Of a stretch of DNA of 64,000 nt, positions 8,350 to 18,874 are shown one piece after another (within the stretch, counting starts at the first letter, position 1; each line of letters starts with the position of its first letter). Location of the stretch: NCBI RefSeq assembly GCF_000385375.1, contig NZ_ARVV01000001.1, forward strand, positions 1,302,001 through 1,366,000. Direction: 5' to 3'. The notes under the pieces were generated by a model. The model saw only the letters and a program-made list of their open reading frames with translations. It had not been told where the DNA came from and searched no databases. A program made the position numbers and the translations under genes. The stretch comes from Methyloversatilis discipulorum. GTDB taxonomy: Bacteria; Pseudomonadota; Gammaproteobacteria; Burkholderiales; Rhodocyclaceae.

Positions 8350-8825
8350 GCAAGAAACATCGTGGCCACGCCAAGGGTGACCCAGTGATGTATCAGACGC
8401 CGCTGCCCGCTGGCGGTGTGCAGATGGTGACATTCCTACCCTGGACGCTGGTGCGCCGGGGCCTGAAAAAGCAGGTCATCACGCCATTGGACGCGCCGCA
8501 GGAATTCCTGGACGAGGCTCAACGTGAGCGGCAGGTGCGTGAGATGGCGCAGGACACCCCTTTGCTGCGGGCGCTCGGCCTCGCACACCACTGGCAGCGC
8601 CTGTTGGACGAAGGACGGTTCAGTTCGATGACCGAGATCGCGGCGGCCGAGGGTATCGACCTCGGCCAAGCCAGCAAGATGAGCCGACTGGCGCAATTGG
8701 CACCCGACCTGATCGAAGCTATGGCCCTTGGACACCTCGAGGTGGGCATCAGCCAGTTGCTTCGCGGCAAGTTGTCGGCTTCCTGGCTGGCGCAACGTGA
8801 GGCCTTGGTGGCAGGCTCGCGCTGA
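8346..8825 (+). CDS. Phage/mobile-element-associated protein with ParB-like HTH tail
   Basis: A 159-aa protein beginning MSKKHRGHAKGDPVMYQTPL. The C-terminal half (HHWQRLLDEGRFSSMTEIAA, then LAPDLIEAMALGHLE) has the helix-turn-helix pattern found after the catalytic part of large serine recombinases and in ParB-like proteins. It is therefore likely a DNA-binding remnant or accessory of an integrated phage-like element. No recombinase catalytic domain is present nearby. It overlaps the small upstream gene by 4 bp and is followed by a strong terminator at 8847. Confidence 0.6.
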   Translation: MSKKHRGHAKGDPVMYQTPLPAGGVQMVTFLPWTLVRRGLKKQVITPLDAPQEFLDEAQRERQVREMAQDTPLLRALGLAHHWQRLLDEGRFSSMTEIAAAEGIDLGQASKMSRLAQLAPDLIEAMALGHLEVGISQLLRGKLSASWLAQREALVAGSR

Positions 8826-8846
8826 CATCTGTGCCACAGCGACACG

Positions 8847-8867
8847 CCGCCGCAAGGCGGTTTTTTT
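8847..8867 (+). terminator. Rho-independent terminator after the phage-like gene
   Basis: A CCGCC stem, GCAA tetraloop, GGCGG stem and seven T residues, starting 22 bp after the stop codon at 8825. Confidence 0.85.
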
Positions 8868-9333
8868 GTGCCTTTCGCTGTCTCGGTCGCGCGCTCTCGA
8901 GCAAGCGAAGATGCAAACTGACGCCCTGCAAACCCGCGCCAGTCCACGACTTCGGGCCTTGAATGCTCAAGAGGGCAGCAGAGAACGGAGAGAGAAAAAC
9001 GGCGGAATGCACGCCGAAAAAGGCAACTTCGGGAGGGGCGTGCTCAAGAGGCCAAGGCCGGAAACCGCGCCAACACTGGCGTTTCGGGCAAAAAAATCCC
9101 AACCGATAAGGGTTGGGATTTTGGGTAGTGGTGGTGGGCCTTTAACCCGCGCCAAACCTAGATAACTCAGCGCCCTACAGCCGGTGCAAACCGCTGCGGA
9201 ACGGTGCGGATCAGCCCCTTTTCCGTGCTGAATCGTAGCAGCTTGACCCGATCTCTGCCGCGATGCCCGCCGCCAGGATCGCCGCCAGTTCGATTCCGTG
9301 TTTCTCAATCGAACCCGCGTCCGCAAAGGGCGC
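8868..9333. other. Gene-free stretch between phage-like gene and RHS operon end
   Basis: About 470 bp in which I find no convincing gene. It contains the terminator-like hairpin at 9094-9122; the remaining sequence is not recognisable. Confidence 0.5.
9094..9122. terminator. Terminator-like hairpin downstream of the RHS operon
   Basis: Perfect 11-bp arms AAATCCCAACC and GGTTGGGATTT around a GATAAG loop, preceded by an A-run and followed by T, so it could act in both directions. It lies 212 bp beyond the amidohydrolase stop codon and may end the minus-strand operon. Confidence 0.65.
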
Positions 9334-10968
9334 TTATTCAGCTTTCTGCAATGAATCAAAACAACGCTTCGCGTTTCCACCAAACACTGCGGCCGGATCC
9401 AAACCGTCAGGAAGCGCCGCCAAGATATCGTACGGGTAACGGTCCCAGCGGCGCTCTTGCGAGAGCATCAGCCAGTCGCTTCCATACATCACCCGTTCTG
9501 CAACGACCGGGTACTCCTTCACGGCTTTGGCAAGTTTCTGTCGGGCAGAACAGCTCGCCAAGCCTTTCCGGCAACGCATCTCATCCCAATACCCGAGGTC
9601 CCCATACAGCCCAGTCCCCTGGGGGGTTGCCATCATGCCTGCGAGAGCGGCATTCCAATCGTCGTGCGATGAGTCGCCGCCGAAGTGACCGAGGTTGACT
9701 TTGGCCGGATGGGCCGATCCTCTCGCTGTGATCAAAGCTTGCCATCCGATGGGGCCCGCAGCTTCGTTGTGTGCGTCATCACTCCCCATGCTGTTTCCAG
9801 TGTGGGCCATCACAGGGACGTTTCGCTTGCTGCACTCTTCCCATAATCGAAGCAGTACCCGATCCAGGTCAGCTGCTGAGGGCATACCCGGCGTTGTGGG
9901 GATGCCGGGGGGATGGGCGTTCCCAAAAGGCCTGAATCCGTTGGGCGGATAGATCTTTACGCCCACGAACCCACGCCGGTCAAGGGCGTCGAGCACACGG
10001 GCCAAGGTCTTTCCGTTGTCCAGCACGTCGCTCCATGGGTTGTAGGCGACCAGCGGCCGCATGTAGCCGCCAGACAGTTGCGAAAGCAACTGGTGCAGCT
10101 TGATCTGGTCTTCATGCGCCGTGCGAGGAAGTGGCGTGAGCCAATGGTCAAAATCAACGAGAGCGCCAAGGACTTGGTCCACGCCAAACGCCGAGTCGCC
10201 GGTGCTGTAGGCGCGTTGGTAGGCCACCAAATTCATCCAGCGATAGCTCAGCATGTATCCGACAAAGGCCAATACGCCGTCGGCGTAAGGTGGTGGCTCT
10301 TCCGCTCCGTACAGCTCCACATCGGGCGCTTGCGACTGAAGATCGCGTTGCATTGCGTTGAGCAATGAATTCTCGTTCAACGATGGCGCATCCACCCCTT
10401 GAATCCGAAAACGGGAACGTGCTACGCCCTGAGCTTCGTTGTAGATGCGAACGAAATCAGGAACCACTTTCAATTGTTCATACAATCGGCCAGAAAGCTC
10501 CCGCAAATATTTCTCGCGCCTTTGATCAAGGATGCGAAATCTGTCATCTTCACTCATCACAGTGAAAGATGAGCCACCGGCAAGCGTCAACAGTTCATTG
10601 AATTCGTCAGAGGCGCGCGGTGCCGTGTTGCCTATCCACTCAGCGATGGGTGCAAGTGCTTTCAATAGTTCGCCAACAACTCCACCCTTCGAATGTGCCA
10701 CAGGGCCTGCAAGATAACCTCGAATGGGAACGTCTCTGGCATTGAAGAAATGTGCGTGTACGTCGATGACATGCGTAGGAGCACCAACTGCTCTTCTAAT
10801 CTTTGAGGGTTGAAAAACTGCATTCAATCCTGGTGGCAGCTCCGTCAATACCTCCTGCTTACTGCACGGCCAAAACGAAGCGCAACCGTGAAAGCCGAGC
10901 ACAGGGACAGTCGCAATTAATCGCAGCAAAGATCTGCGACTAAACTCTTTTACGTGGGAAATCATCAT
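9334..10968 (-). CDS. Exported amidohydrolase-family protein (third gene of the RHS operon)
   Basis: About 544 aa, from ATG 10968 with GGAAG just upstream (ATG 10965 also possible). The N-terminus KEFSRRSLLRLIATVPVLGF has a twin-arginine-like export signal, followed by a Cys (FHGC) that could be a lipid-anchor site although the lipobox is not canonical. The metal-binding motif VIDVHAHFFNARDVP, a later PVMAHTGNSMG and VMYGSDWLML match the amidohydrolase-2 / TIM-barrel metal-dependent hydrolases. The substrate is unknown. It starts 28 bp after the RHS gene stop, clearly in the same operon, so it may process, protect from or act with the giant RHS protein. A catabolic role is less likely given this context. 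Confidence 0.75.
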   Translation of the reverse strand: MMISHVKEFSRRSLLRLIATVPVLGFHGCASFWPCSKQEVLTELPPGLNAVFQPSKIRRAVGAPTHVIDVHAHFFNARDVPIRGYLAGPVAHSKGGVVGELLKALAPIAEWIGNTAPRASDEFNELLTLAGGSSFTVMSEDDRFRILDQRREKYLRELSGRLYEQLKVVPDFVRIYNEAQGVARSRFRIQGVDAPSLNENSLLNAMQRDLQSQAPDVELYGAEEPPPYADGVLAFVGYMLSYRWMNLVAYQRAYSTGDSAFGVDQVLGALVDFDHWLTPLPRTAHEDQIKLHQLLSQLSGGYMRPLVAYNPWSDVLDNGKTLARVLDALDRRGFVGVKIYPPNGFRPFGNAHPPGIPTTPGMPSAADLDRVLLRLWEECSKRNVPVMAHTGNSMGSDDAHNEAAGPIGWQALITARGSAHPAKVNLGHFGGDSSHDDWNAALAGMMATPQGTGLYGDLGYWDEMRCRKGLASCSARQKLAKAVKEYPVVAERVMYGSDWLMLSQERRWDRYPYDILAALPDGLDPAAVFGGNAKRCFDSLQKAE

Positions 10969-10996
10969 TAATCTTCCACAATAATCAGAATTGCAA

Positions 10997-13900
10997 TCAA
11001 CGGCAGCGCTGAAGCTCTGTTCCGCACCTCGAGTGAATCTCATATCCGGCCGCTGGCGCGGCAGCCGGGACCGCAAAATACGTGGCAGGAACAATTAACG
11101 CGGCGTTCGCTGCACCATCAACTGCAGCACGTGCTCCCGAAAAGCTTTCCGCAAAACCATTTGGTAGAGTGCTTCGTGAAATGTACTCACGCATCCAATC
11201 GTGCGGGCCAGCATATGCCTCAATCATAGTATCCGAGAATGATCCCGCAGAATAAGGAGTCGCCCAGTCACCAGATAAAACCTGTCCAGGACCTGCTTGC
11301 CATCCACCAAACGCACAACTTGCACCGCAAGGCTGAGTAGGGTCAATATTTATTTCATAGCGTCCACCACCCAGCTTTACACCGTCCCCCATAAATCCTT
11401 TGCTATATCCTGGCTCTCCGATGTTATCAACTTGCTTGCCTCCAGCAATCTTCCCAACCCCTTTAGACTTCTCGATTTGATCATCCCGCATTGCGCGGTT
11501 TGCCCAGCTTAGGGCCGAAACAATCGCAGCAAACTTGAAACCATCTTCAAACTTCTGCCCCCTCAGAACAGAACCCAGCCCGCCATTTGCGCCCTCGTAA
11601 AAAACGCGCTGAAATGAATAAGATGCACCAAACTTATTCGCGATGCCGCCTGTAATAGCCCCAGTAATCGCACCGATCGCAGCACCTTTTAGCACATCAT
11701 CTATACTGCCTCCATACAGAATTGGGCCCAAGGCACCAACTGCAGCGCCAGATATCACCCCCCCCATTATGAGCCCATATGCCGACACCGCCATAGGTCC
11801 GAGCACGACGGCCGCAGCAATGATTGCAACGGTCCTCCAATTTTGTTGGAGCCAATTGCCCACTTTATGAAGTTGATCGCCAATCCAACTAAGTGGCTTT
11901 CCAACTACAGCGTCAAGTACGTCCCCAACAGCTCCGCCAATAGCATTAAAGGCTCCCCCAACAGCATTACCAAGGTCTCTTAAAGCCCCCCCAAGAGACC
12001 AATATCCAGTTGGGTCAATTAAGCTCAGCGGATTGTTCAACACATAGCTATAGCGGTTGTGAGACTGTGAATATCCAGCGAATTGAATGAATGGATCAGG
12101 GCTGACAAATCTGGCAAGTGAAGGGCTGTAGACTCGCCCCCCCATGTGCACCAGATCCAGGTTGTCCAGATGCTCGTGCCCTGTGAATCCTTGGCGTACT
12201 GAGAAATAGGCACCTTGGTCTACTTGCCGGCGCTTTCCCCAAGGGTCGTAGTCAAACCGTTCAAGCACATCGCCGCGGTCGTTGAGCGTCGCCCGCAGCG
12301 AGCCCAATTGATCCTTGACGAAGTAGGTCATCCCAGTGCTGACCTCACTCGAGCGTAGCGGGTTATCCATGACCAGCATGCTGTACATGGGCGCGGCATG
12401 CCGGAAGGGAAAATGCCAATACGTGGTTTCGAAGAATCCCAGTGTTCCGGTCGGTGCAGAGATGAAGTGCCGCACACGGGTGCGCTCAGGCGTTGGGTTG
12501 AACGGAGGGGCATAGGCCTCTCTCACGATTTCGGTGTCCCCGAGGTAGGTCACCTCAAACCGTGTCTCCCCAGAGCGAGACTGCTGCGTAATCAACTCTC
12601 CATCTGCGCCGTAGCGGAAACTCGACTGATTGCGCTGCCCGTTAGAGATGCTGGTAACCCGTCCCTCAGCATCGTAGGCAAGCTTCTTGTCGCCAAGCTG
12701 AACCATGTTCCCGGAGGCATCATAAGAAAACGCCGACTGGGCACCGTTTGAGTCCCGCAAGCCGCATAGCGTTCTGGTTCTCTCGCTGTCGCAGTACTGG
12801 TAGGTACCGGTGTTTGACTTTTGAAGGATGTTTCCAAGCGGGTCGTAGCTGACCATGACGCGCTCACCGCCCAGGACGTGCGCAGCACTTGTGATGCGGT
12901 TCAGCGTGTCGTACTCGAAGCGCTCCGTCTTTTTGTTCGCGCGGTCTGCACGCTGCAAGACATTGCCCACCAGGTCGTAATCCAGCGTGAAGTCCTGAAT
13001 GGCGGTTCCGGTCGGGCTGCGTGCAACCGATGCCGTCAAACGTCCTGAGTCAACATCAAACGTCTGCGTATTGACGACGCCGTTGCCCAAGCGCTCCTCG
13101 GTGACTCTGCCAAGTGCATCCACATTGAGAGACTCCCATGCGGTCTTCGCTTGGGCCGACCCGGAAATGAGCACGCGGCGCCAGAATCCGCCATTGTCAT
13201 AGGCGTTCGCCACGATCAAGCCAGACGAATATTTGCGCTCTAGCGGTCGGCTTAGATCGTCATAGCTTTGCTCGATGCGCGAACGGTCCGTCCCCACTTG
13301 GAGATCAACAGAGCCCACTCGCCCATAGCGATCGTAATTGATGGCCCGCGTCGCTCCCTGTGAGGATTTGACTGCCACCAGGCGACCGATGGCGCTCGGG
13401 CCTTGGTCGAATTCGTAGTTGGCGACGTCTGTCTTGGAGCGACGTTCAACCAAACGTCCGAGCCCGTCGTACTTGAGATTGACCACTTCCCCACGGGCAT
13501 CGGTTTGTTCAACGAGCTCCCCAAAGCCGTTGTACTTGTAGATCCATCGGCCGAGAGTCGGATCATCCAGCGCGATGCGTTGACCAGCGAGGTTGTATTC
13601 CGCTGTCGAAACGTGGCCAAGGGCATTGACGATGCGCGTCGCTTTGCCTGAAGCATCGAATTCGAACTGGGTGCGCCCCTTCAATGGGTCGACCGTGAGC
13701 GCGGTTCTCCCTCGCGCATCCTTCTCGATCACGGTCTCACGCTTGAGCGGATCGATAGCGATGGTCTTCAGTCCCTCATAGCGCGTGGACAAGATGACGC
13801 CATCCGGTCGACGCTCTTCGATCTGACGATCCAGCTCGTCATACCGCCGCACTGTTGATCGCGCTTGGTCCCCTTTAAATCTTGGGATGGTCGAACGGAC

Positions 13901-16900
13901 AAGGCGACCCAAGGCGTCATAGCCGAACTCTACGATCACCGCCTTGCCTTCGAAGCCAGTTGAGGACTGCCAGCGCGGGCGCCCAGCCGCATCATGGGCG
14001 GATACGGTGGGAGGAAGCGTTCCGACCTGCTTGGTTACTGTGAATGCCAATTCACCGGAGCTGGAGAAATCAGTCTGCGTTGCCGTTACGACGCCGGTTG
14101 CATCTATCTCCTGACGGACACGCTGCAGCGAGTCGTAGCGAACGATTTGGTAAAGTCCGTTCGGATCAATCCTCTTGGTGATCGCGCCTGAAACCTCATC
14201 AAACTCCGCTCGGGATGTGTGGCCTAGGTTATTCGTGGTGGAAATAGGGAAGCGCCCCAGTGTGTCGTATTTCACTCGGGACGTACGCGCTGCTTCGCCA
14301 GTCTTGACGGAGGTGCGAGACGCCACCTTGTTGCCGAAGACATCGCGCTCGTACTCGATGACTGACTCTGATGGCGAACCTACGAGAGACACCTCTTTTA
14401 CCAGTTGGCCAGTCTTGAGCGAGTACGAGAACGCGGCGCGCCTGGTCTGAGAGGGCTTGCCTGGCGAAAATTGTGTGACAGACGAACCAGTGAGTCTGGC
14501 CAGATGCCAGTCCACCAAGTTGTCGTCATACCGGTTAGTGGTTTCAGACCCTGACCCATCGGCGAATGTCGTCTTGATCTTGGTTGGGTTGCCGTTGTCG
14601 TCGTATGTGAATTCATCGACCTGACTGCTCAGCCCCATGCCCTTCAAATCAGCGTTGACACTCTCAGTGCGATCAAGCTTGACGCGTAGGATTTCGGGCG
14701 AAAAGCCGTCATCGATAGGCGCGCCATTCCTGCGAGAAAGCGAGAAAGCGGATACCGACCGCGATATCTCGACCTCTTTGCCACCTCGCAATCCCTGCAC
14801 CACTCGCGTGGAGGCGATGTTGCCAACAAGACCGTCTTTCTGAACGAACTCGATAACCGTCCTTCGATTGCGCTCCTGGTCAGTTATCTCCTGGGTCGAG
14901 AACCCGTAAGATTTGCCCGTGCTCGTATCGACGCGATAGCCTTTGTACTTATAGGACGACGTGCGCTGAGGAATCCCGGGACCCACCACCTTCAAATCTG
15001 TAGCGACGTATCCAGGCATCGGCGGATCGAGAACAGGATACTCTGGACTCCTCTCGTCTTTCTGGCCTTCCCTTGTTCCCAAATACGCCTTGGGCGCCGC
15101 GCCTTCTTGATCAAACGCTATCCCGATGTAGGAGCGGTAGGTCAAAATGGATTGACGTCCGAGGCCATCTACTACCTCCGCTAGGAGATCGGTCTTGTAG
15201 GGGCGACTATCAGGTGCAGCGAATGGCTCGTTGATCCAGATGGCGGATGTGGTTTCAGACGCGCTTCGCTTGTAGATCTGCACTAGGTCAACGATGCCAT
15301 CTCCGTTCAGATCCAGTGGACGTACACCGAGGTCCCCCCGGCCTTCTTCAGCGAAGGGCAGAGGTGGGGCATAGGCATCGAGATCTGCGTCCGGCTGACT
15401 GGGTTTGCTGATCCAGCCAACACCAGAGTTCAAGTAGACACCTTTCTCGTGCACCCCGTTGGCCAATACGCGGTGGTACACGACATCAACCAAACCATCT
15501 GCGTTGACATCTAGCAGCCTGTAGCCTTGGTCGCCCTTGGTATTCTTCATCAAGGCATCAACCGGCAGATCGTAGGCTTTCTCGTATTCCCAACCGGCCC
15601 CTGTGTTCAGGTAAGTCATATTGACCGCCTGGGAGCAAGAGCCTTCACAACGCTCTGCGTAAATCAGATCAGGAAGTCCGTCACCGTTAACGTCCTGGAA
15701 ACTAACTTGGGGCGCCGATATTGCACTAGAAGCCGCATCGCTATCGTCAGAGTCGATGCGATGTAAAGGGGTATAGGTCGGTGAGAAAATCCACTTCCCA
15801 TTTCGATTCAAATATGCGCCTTGAATCCACTTCTCCTCAAAAGGAAGTGGGCGGCCATCCGCGATCCTTTGCTGCCTTTCTTCATCCGTCTCGCTCTTCG
15901 GAACCGCCGAGCGGAATCGATAGACGAAATCCGGAAGACGATCTCCGTCAAGATCAATCAGTTCAACACGATTGTCCCTAACAGATGAAAGGGGACTTCC
16001 GGACTCACCGAGATCTTTCCGATACGGACGAACAAAGGGAACGGGAGGCAAGACATCGGCTCCCTTCGATTCAACCCATCTACCGACCCGTTGACCGGAC
16101 GCAGTAGTCTCGATGCTATTTAGGAAGAGTTTTTGAACAAGGTGTGGAATTCCCTGCGCATCATCCTCCTCCCTTGATACGACGAGATCAGTTAATCCAT
16201 CTCCGTTGATATCGACCGCTCGCACTCCCAACGACCCGACGCCCTCTTTAGCAAACGGCACTGGTGGAACATAGCCAGCGTAGCGTCCTTTGAAAATTGG
16301 ATCAGTGACACTCTTCCAATAGCCCCCCTCCTGATCAACTGGAACGCTGCTCTTGCATTCCCGCATTAAGCTGCAATTTACATAAGCCTCAAGTACAGGC
16401 GGTTTGGATAAATCTGCAGGTTGATACGCATACAACAGATCAGTTAATCCATCCCCATTGATATCGACAAGAAAGACACCCGTATCTTTTAGATCTTCGG
16501 AGAATGTTGGCCGCGGAATTTTGTATCGAACGTCCGGCTTCCACGGATCCTGCTCTCCTGGCCGAAAAAGGTATGCAACTTTGATCAGCTTCCCATCCGC
16601 AGTCTTCTTTGTATATGCGATGTCAGCAAACCCATCGCCATTGAGATCCGGGAATCGAACACCGAGATCGGCCTTGTCAAATTGAGCGATCGTTTCTGGC
16701 GGGGTCAGCTGTGCATCAAGGCGCCAGCGCCCACCAGAATAAGAGTAGATGCTTGGGCGACCTTGATCCTTGAAGAATGCAAGCTGAGTCTTGCCCTTAC
16801 CGAGAAGCTGAACTGCAGCAAAAGAAGATTGTCTGCCCGCAACGCTGTTGGGCAAAGGCTCCGGGGGAATATACGAATTCTCGGAGACCCATTCGTTCGA

Positions 16901-18874
16901 GGCAATTCTGTAAGCACCTGATTTCTGACCAGAAGACGTTCGGCCTTCACGCCAAAATATAAATTGAACTCCGTCCCCCCGAAGATCACCCATCTCAGCA
17001 AGCAGTTGCCCCGCACTTGAGCCGGTCTTGCTATAAAAGTAGGTATCGGGGAGAGGACGCGGGTCGAGTTGAAAGCCCTTGCTGGTCGCAAGCCATGCCT
17101 GCTGAACAGACCGACTGCCGACCTTGTAGGCAATGACGACGTCTTTGCATGTGTCGCCATTGAGGTCTGCCAGCTTTAGCGCTGCGTTATGCGGCACGGG
17201 GTCAAACGGCACCAACGTTTGGATGTCTTTGAGCGGTTCCCAACCTTTCTGTGTTGACCGGAACGCACTCCGAACAGCCGTACCGTCGACCTTTAGAAAG
17301 TTGTAAACGAGCTCGAGGCCCCCGTCGCAGTCCACGTCTAGCGCATAAACACCATTCAGTTGACCATCGGCATCAGTTGAGAACGGCAGTGGAGGCGCGA
17401 ACTCTGGAAGCTGAACCCATTGGTTCCCAACTAGGCGGGCTGCACCGGACTTCGGGGCCTGATTCGGCGATGACCAAAGTAGAACGGGCTGCTTCTTAGC
17501 TTGAAGGTCGATCCACGTGCGCAAATAGCGGCCATCACGAGAAATCTTGAAACCCAACCCCGCGTTCGTGATCTTCTGCCAGCCCTTTGCCTGATCGGAT
17601 ATGTAGGTGAAGTCGTCCGTCAAGATGTCGTCAAAGCCATCACCGTCGAGATCAGCGACCAGATATGATTTACCAACCAAGTCAACGGGCGGATTCCACT
17701 TCACGTCGAGCTTTGACGGATGCCCGCTGGTCTCGTACTCGAAAGCGCCACTGACACTCTGGCCAGCTGCAGTAAAGCGATAGAACAGCTCAAGACCGTT
17801 CTTGCCCTGGATGTTGGCGAATTCAAAATTCTGCTTGCCAGTGACGTTCACAACGTCATCTGGAAGAGTTTTCTCGATTGCTTTCCATCCTCCCGTAGCA
17901 CTGGCGTACACAAATTGAAGTGGCCGATACGAGAGCCCATCAGAACCGGACTCGGTCAGCGATATCAACTTTTGCGCTGGCCGGAATTTATCGATCGCTT
18001 CGAAGGTCGGTTTGTATTCCCGAAGTACCTTGCCTCGATATGAACTCACGATACGCTTCAGCAGTGTCTTTTGTGTCACCCTGCTTCCCAGCACGTACCT
18101 GAGATCGTACGGGTTTATTGGGGAGTATTCAAAAACCACCTTTGCGTAAGGTTGTAGTTTTGCTTGATCGTTGCCTGTATACGAGACCTCCAGGAGCCTA
18201 TGATCGAGTCCATCGATAACATAGGAGAAGGTCATGTAGTTTCCAACACTGTCTTCGATTCGGTCGCATAGCCACGTCAATACCGGCCCGTTTGGATCCT
18301 GACTCACTCTCGAAGAGCTTGCACTGCCGAAGAAGAGCTTGAGGCCAGCCCTCGTGTTAACCACGATCCTTTGTGGACCTCGATCATTCCAGTCATAGGC
18401 ACGGATTCGCGAATAGTTGTCGACTCTTGTTCGAAACTCTCGCGATCCATCTGTGTTCACCGAGACCTGCACCAACTTCTCGCCGTCCAGATAAAGGGCG
18501 TCTCGTTGTTCGAGGTACACGCCACGAACAGTTCCGTCCTCAGGGATGTTCCGCGGGCCTCGCTGAACGGAGGAAATACCCCCTACCGCCCAACCGAACC
18601 CATACGCCGATGGACCACCCCTGCTGTTGTAGGCGAGGACGAGTTTGGGCTCAATTCCGGCAGTGCCTGGCGGGACCCGAATGGGGATTGAATAACCTAC
18701 GCTACCGTCAGGACCCACGTTTACCTGACCATCTGTTGTGCCTGGTGTGACGCCAACTGATGCCGCTCCAACGGAGAAGCAGAAAGACAGGCTGAACGCG
18801 AATATCACAAGTCTTAGTACCTGGAGCACCTTGGATATTTGATCCAGACGTGAATGAGTGGGACGTATATCCAT
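10997..18874 (-). CDS. Giant secreted SpvB / FG-GAP / RHS-repeat protein, toxin-like
   Basis: A 2,625-aa polypeptide. A signal peptide (LVIFAFSLSFCFSVGA) is followed by an SpvB-like domain (DGQVNVGPDGSVGYSIPIRV, AYNSRGGPSAYGFGW). At least nine FG-GAP/VCBS-type calcium-loop repeats follow (for example DLDGDGFDDILTDD, DINGDGLTDLVVSRE, DVNGDGLPDLIYAE). Then come many YD/RHS repeats and the RHS core end FDYDPWGKRR, GRVYSPSLARFVSPDPF, NPLSLIDPTGYW. After the core lies a variable tip of about 370 aa with a glycine-rich hydrophobic stretch (GAAIGAITGAITGGIANKFG) and a terminal region including AYAGPHDWMREY. RHS shells encapsulate C-terminal toxins; the tip's activity is not recognisable. It overlaps the upstream barrel gene by one base (TGATG). 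This combines the TcB-like and RHS parts of Tc toxins, but with its own export signal. Confidence 0.88.
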   Translation of the reverse strand: MDIRPTHSRLDQISKVLQVLRLVIFAFSLSFCFSVGAASVGVTPGTTDGQVNVGPDGSVGYSIPIRVPPGTAGIEPKLVLAYNSRGGPSAYGFGWAVGGISSVQRGPRNIPEDGTVRGVYLEQRDALYLDGEKLVQVSVNTDGSREFRTRVDNYSRIRAYDWNDRGPQRIVVNTRAGLKLFFGSASSSRVSQDPNGPVLTWLCDRIEDSVGNYMTFSYVIDGLDHRLLEVSYTGNDQAKLQPYAKVVFEYSPINPYDLRYVLGSRVTQKTLLKRIVSSYRGKVLREYKPTFEAIDKFRPAQKLISLTESGSDGLSYRPLQFVYASATGGWKAIEKTLPDDVVNVTGKQNFEFANIQGKNGLELFYRFTAAGQSVSGAFEYETSGHPSKLDVKWNPPVDLVGKSYLVADLDGDGFDDILTDDFTYISDQAKGWQKITNAGLGFKISRDGRYLRTWIDLQAKKQPVLLWSSPNQAPKSGAARLVGNQWVQLPEFAPPLPFSTDADGQLNGVYALDVDCDGGLELVYNFLKVDGTAVRSAFRSTQKGWEPLKDIQTLVPFDPVPHNAALKLADLNGDTCKDVVIAYKVGSRSVQQAWLATSKGFQLDPRPLPDTYFYSKTGSSAGQLLAEMGDLRGDGVQFIFWREGRTSSGQKSGAYRIASNEWVSENSYIPPEPLPNSVAGRQSSFAAVQLLGKGKTQLAFFKDQGRPSIYSYSGGRWRLDAQLTPPETIAQFDKADLGVRFPDLNGDGFADIAYTKKTADGKLIKVAYLFRPGEQDPWKPDVRYKIPRPTFSEDLKDTGVFLVDINGDGLTDLLYAYQPADLSKPPVLEAYVNCSLMRECKSSVPVDQEGGYWKSVTDPIFKGRYAGYVPPVPFAKEGVGSLGVRAVDINGDGLTDLVVSREEDDAQGIPHLVQKLFLNSIETTASGQRVGRWVESKGADVLPPVPFVRPYRKDLGESGSPLSSVRDNRVELIDLDGDRLPDFVYRFRSAVPKSETDEERQQRIADGRPLPFEEKWIQGAYLNRNGKWIFSPTYTPLHRIDSDDSDAASSAISAPQVSFQDVNGDGLPDLIYAERCEGSCSQAVNMTYLNTGAGWEYEKAYDLPVDALMKNTKGDQGYRLLDVNADGLVDVVYHRVLANGVHEKGVYLNSGVGWISKPSQPDADLDAYAPPLPFAEEGRGDLGVRPLDLNGDGIVDLVQIYKRSASETTSAIWINEPFAAPDSRPYKTDLLAEVVDGLGRQSILTYRSYIGIAFDQEGAAPKAYLGTREGQKDERSPEYPVLDPPMPGYVATDLKVVGPGIPQRTSSYKYKGYRVDTSTGKSYGFSTQEITDQERNRRTVIEFVQKDGLVGNIASTRVVQGLRGGKEVEISRSVSAFSLSRRNGAPIDDGFSPEILRVKLDRTESVNADLKGMGLSSQVDEFTYDDNGNPTKIKTTFADGSGSETTNRYDDNLVDWHLARLTGSSVTQFSPGKPSQTRRAAFSYSLKTGQLVKEVSLVGSPSESVIEYERDVFGNKVASRTSVKTGEAARTSRVKYDTLGRFPISTTNNLGHTSRAEFDEVSGAITKRIDPNGLYQIVRYDSLQRVRQEIDATGVVTATQTDFSSSGELAFTVTKQVGTLPPTVSAHDAAGRPRWQSSTGFEGKAVIVEFGYDALGRLVRSTIPRFKGDQARSTVRRYDELDRQIEERRPDGVILSTRYEGLKTIAIDPLKRETVIEKDARGRTALTVDPLKGRTQFEFDASGKATRIVNALGHVSTAEYNLAGQRIALDDPTLGRWIYKYNGFGELVEQTDARGEVVNLKYDGLGRLVERRSKTDVANYEFDQGPSAIGRLVAVKSSQGATRAINYDRYGRVGSVDLQVGTDRSRIEQSYDDLSRPLERKYSSGLIVANAYDNGGFWRRVLISGSAQAKTAWESLNVDALGRVTEERLGNGVVNTQTFDVDSGRLTASVARSPTGTAIQDFTLDYDLVGNVLQRADRANKKTERFEYDTLNRITSAAHVLGGERVMVSYDPLGNILQKSNTGTYQYCDSERTRTLCGLRDSNGAQSAFSYDASGNMVQLGDKKLAYDAEGRVTSISNGQRNQSSFRYGADGELITQQSRSGETRFEVTYLGDTEIVREAYAPPFNPTPERTRVRHFISAPTGTLGFFETTYWHFPFRHAAPMYSMLVMDNPLRSSEVSTGMTYFVKDQLGSLRATLNDRGDVLERFDYDPWGKRRQVDQGAYFSVRQGFTGHEHLDNLDLVHMGGRVYSPSLARFVSPDPFIQFAGYSQSHNRYSYVLNNPLSLIDPTGYWSLGGALRDLGNAVGGAFNAIGGAVGDVLDAVVGKPLSWIGDQLHKVGNWLQQNWRTVAIIAAAVVLGPMAVSAYGLIMGGVISGAAVGALGPILYGGSIDDVLKGAAIGAITGAITGGIANKFGASYSFQRVFYEGANGGLGSVLRGQKFEDGFKFAAIVSALSWANRAMRDDQIEKSKGVGKIAGGKQVDNIGEPGYSKGFMGDGVKLGGGRYEINIDPTQPCGASCAFGGWQAGPGQVLSGDWATPYSAGSFSDTMIEAYAGPHDWMREYISRSTLPNGFAESFSGARAAVDGAANAALIVPATYFAVPAAAPAAGYEIHSRCGTELQRCR

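Noticed and set aside
9123..9333. tRNA-like or attachment-site sequence after the hairpin at 9094
   Set aside because: No cloverleaf can be folded and no matching tRNA end is present in the window.
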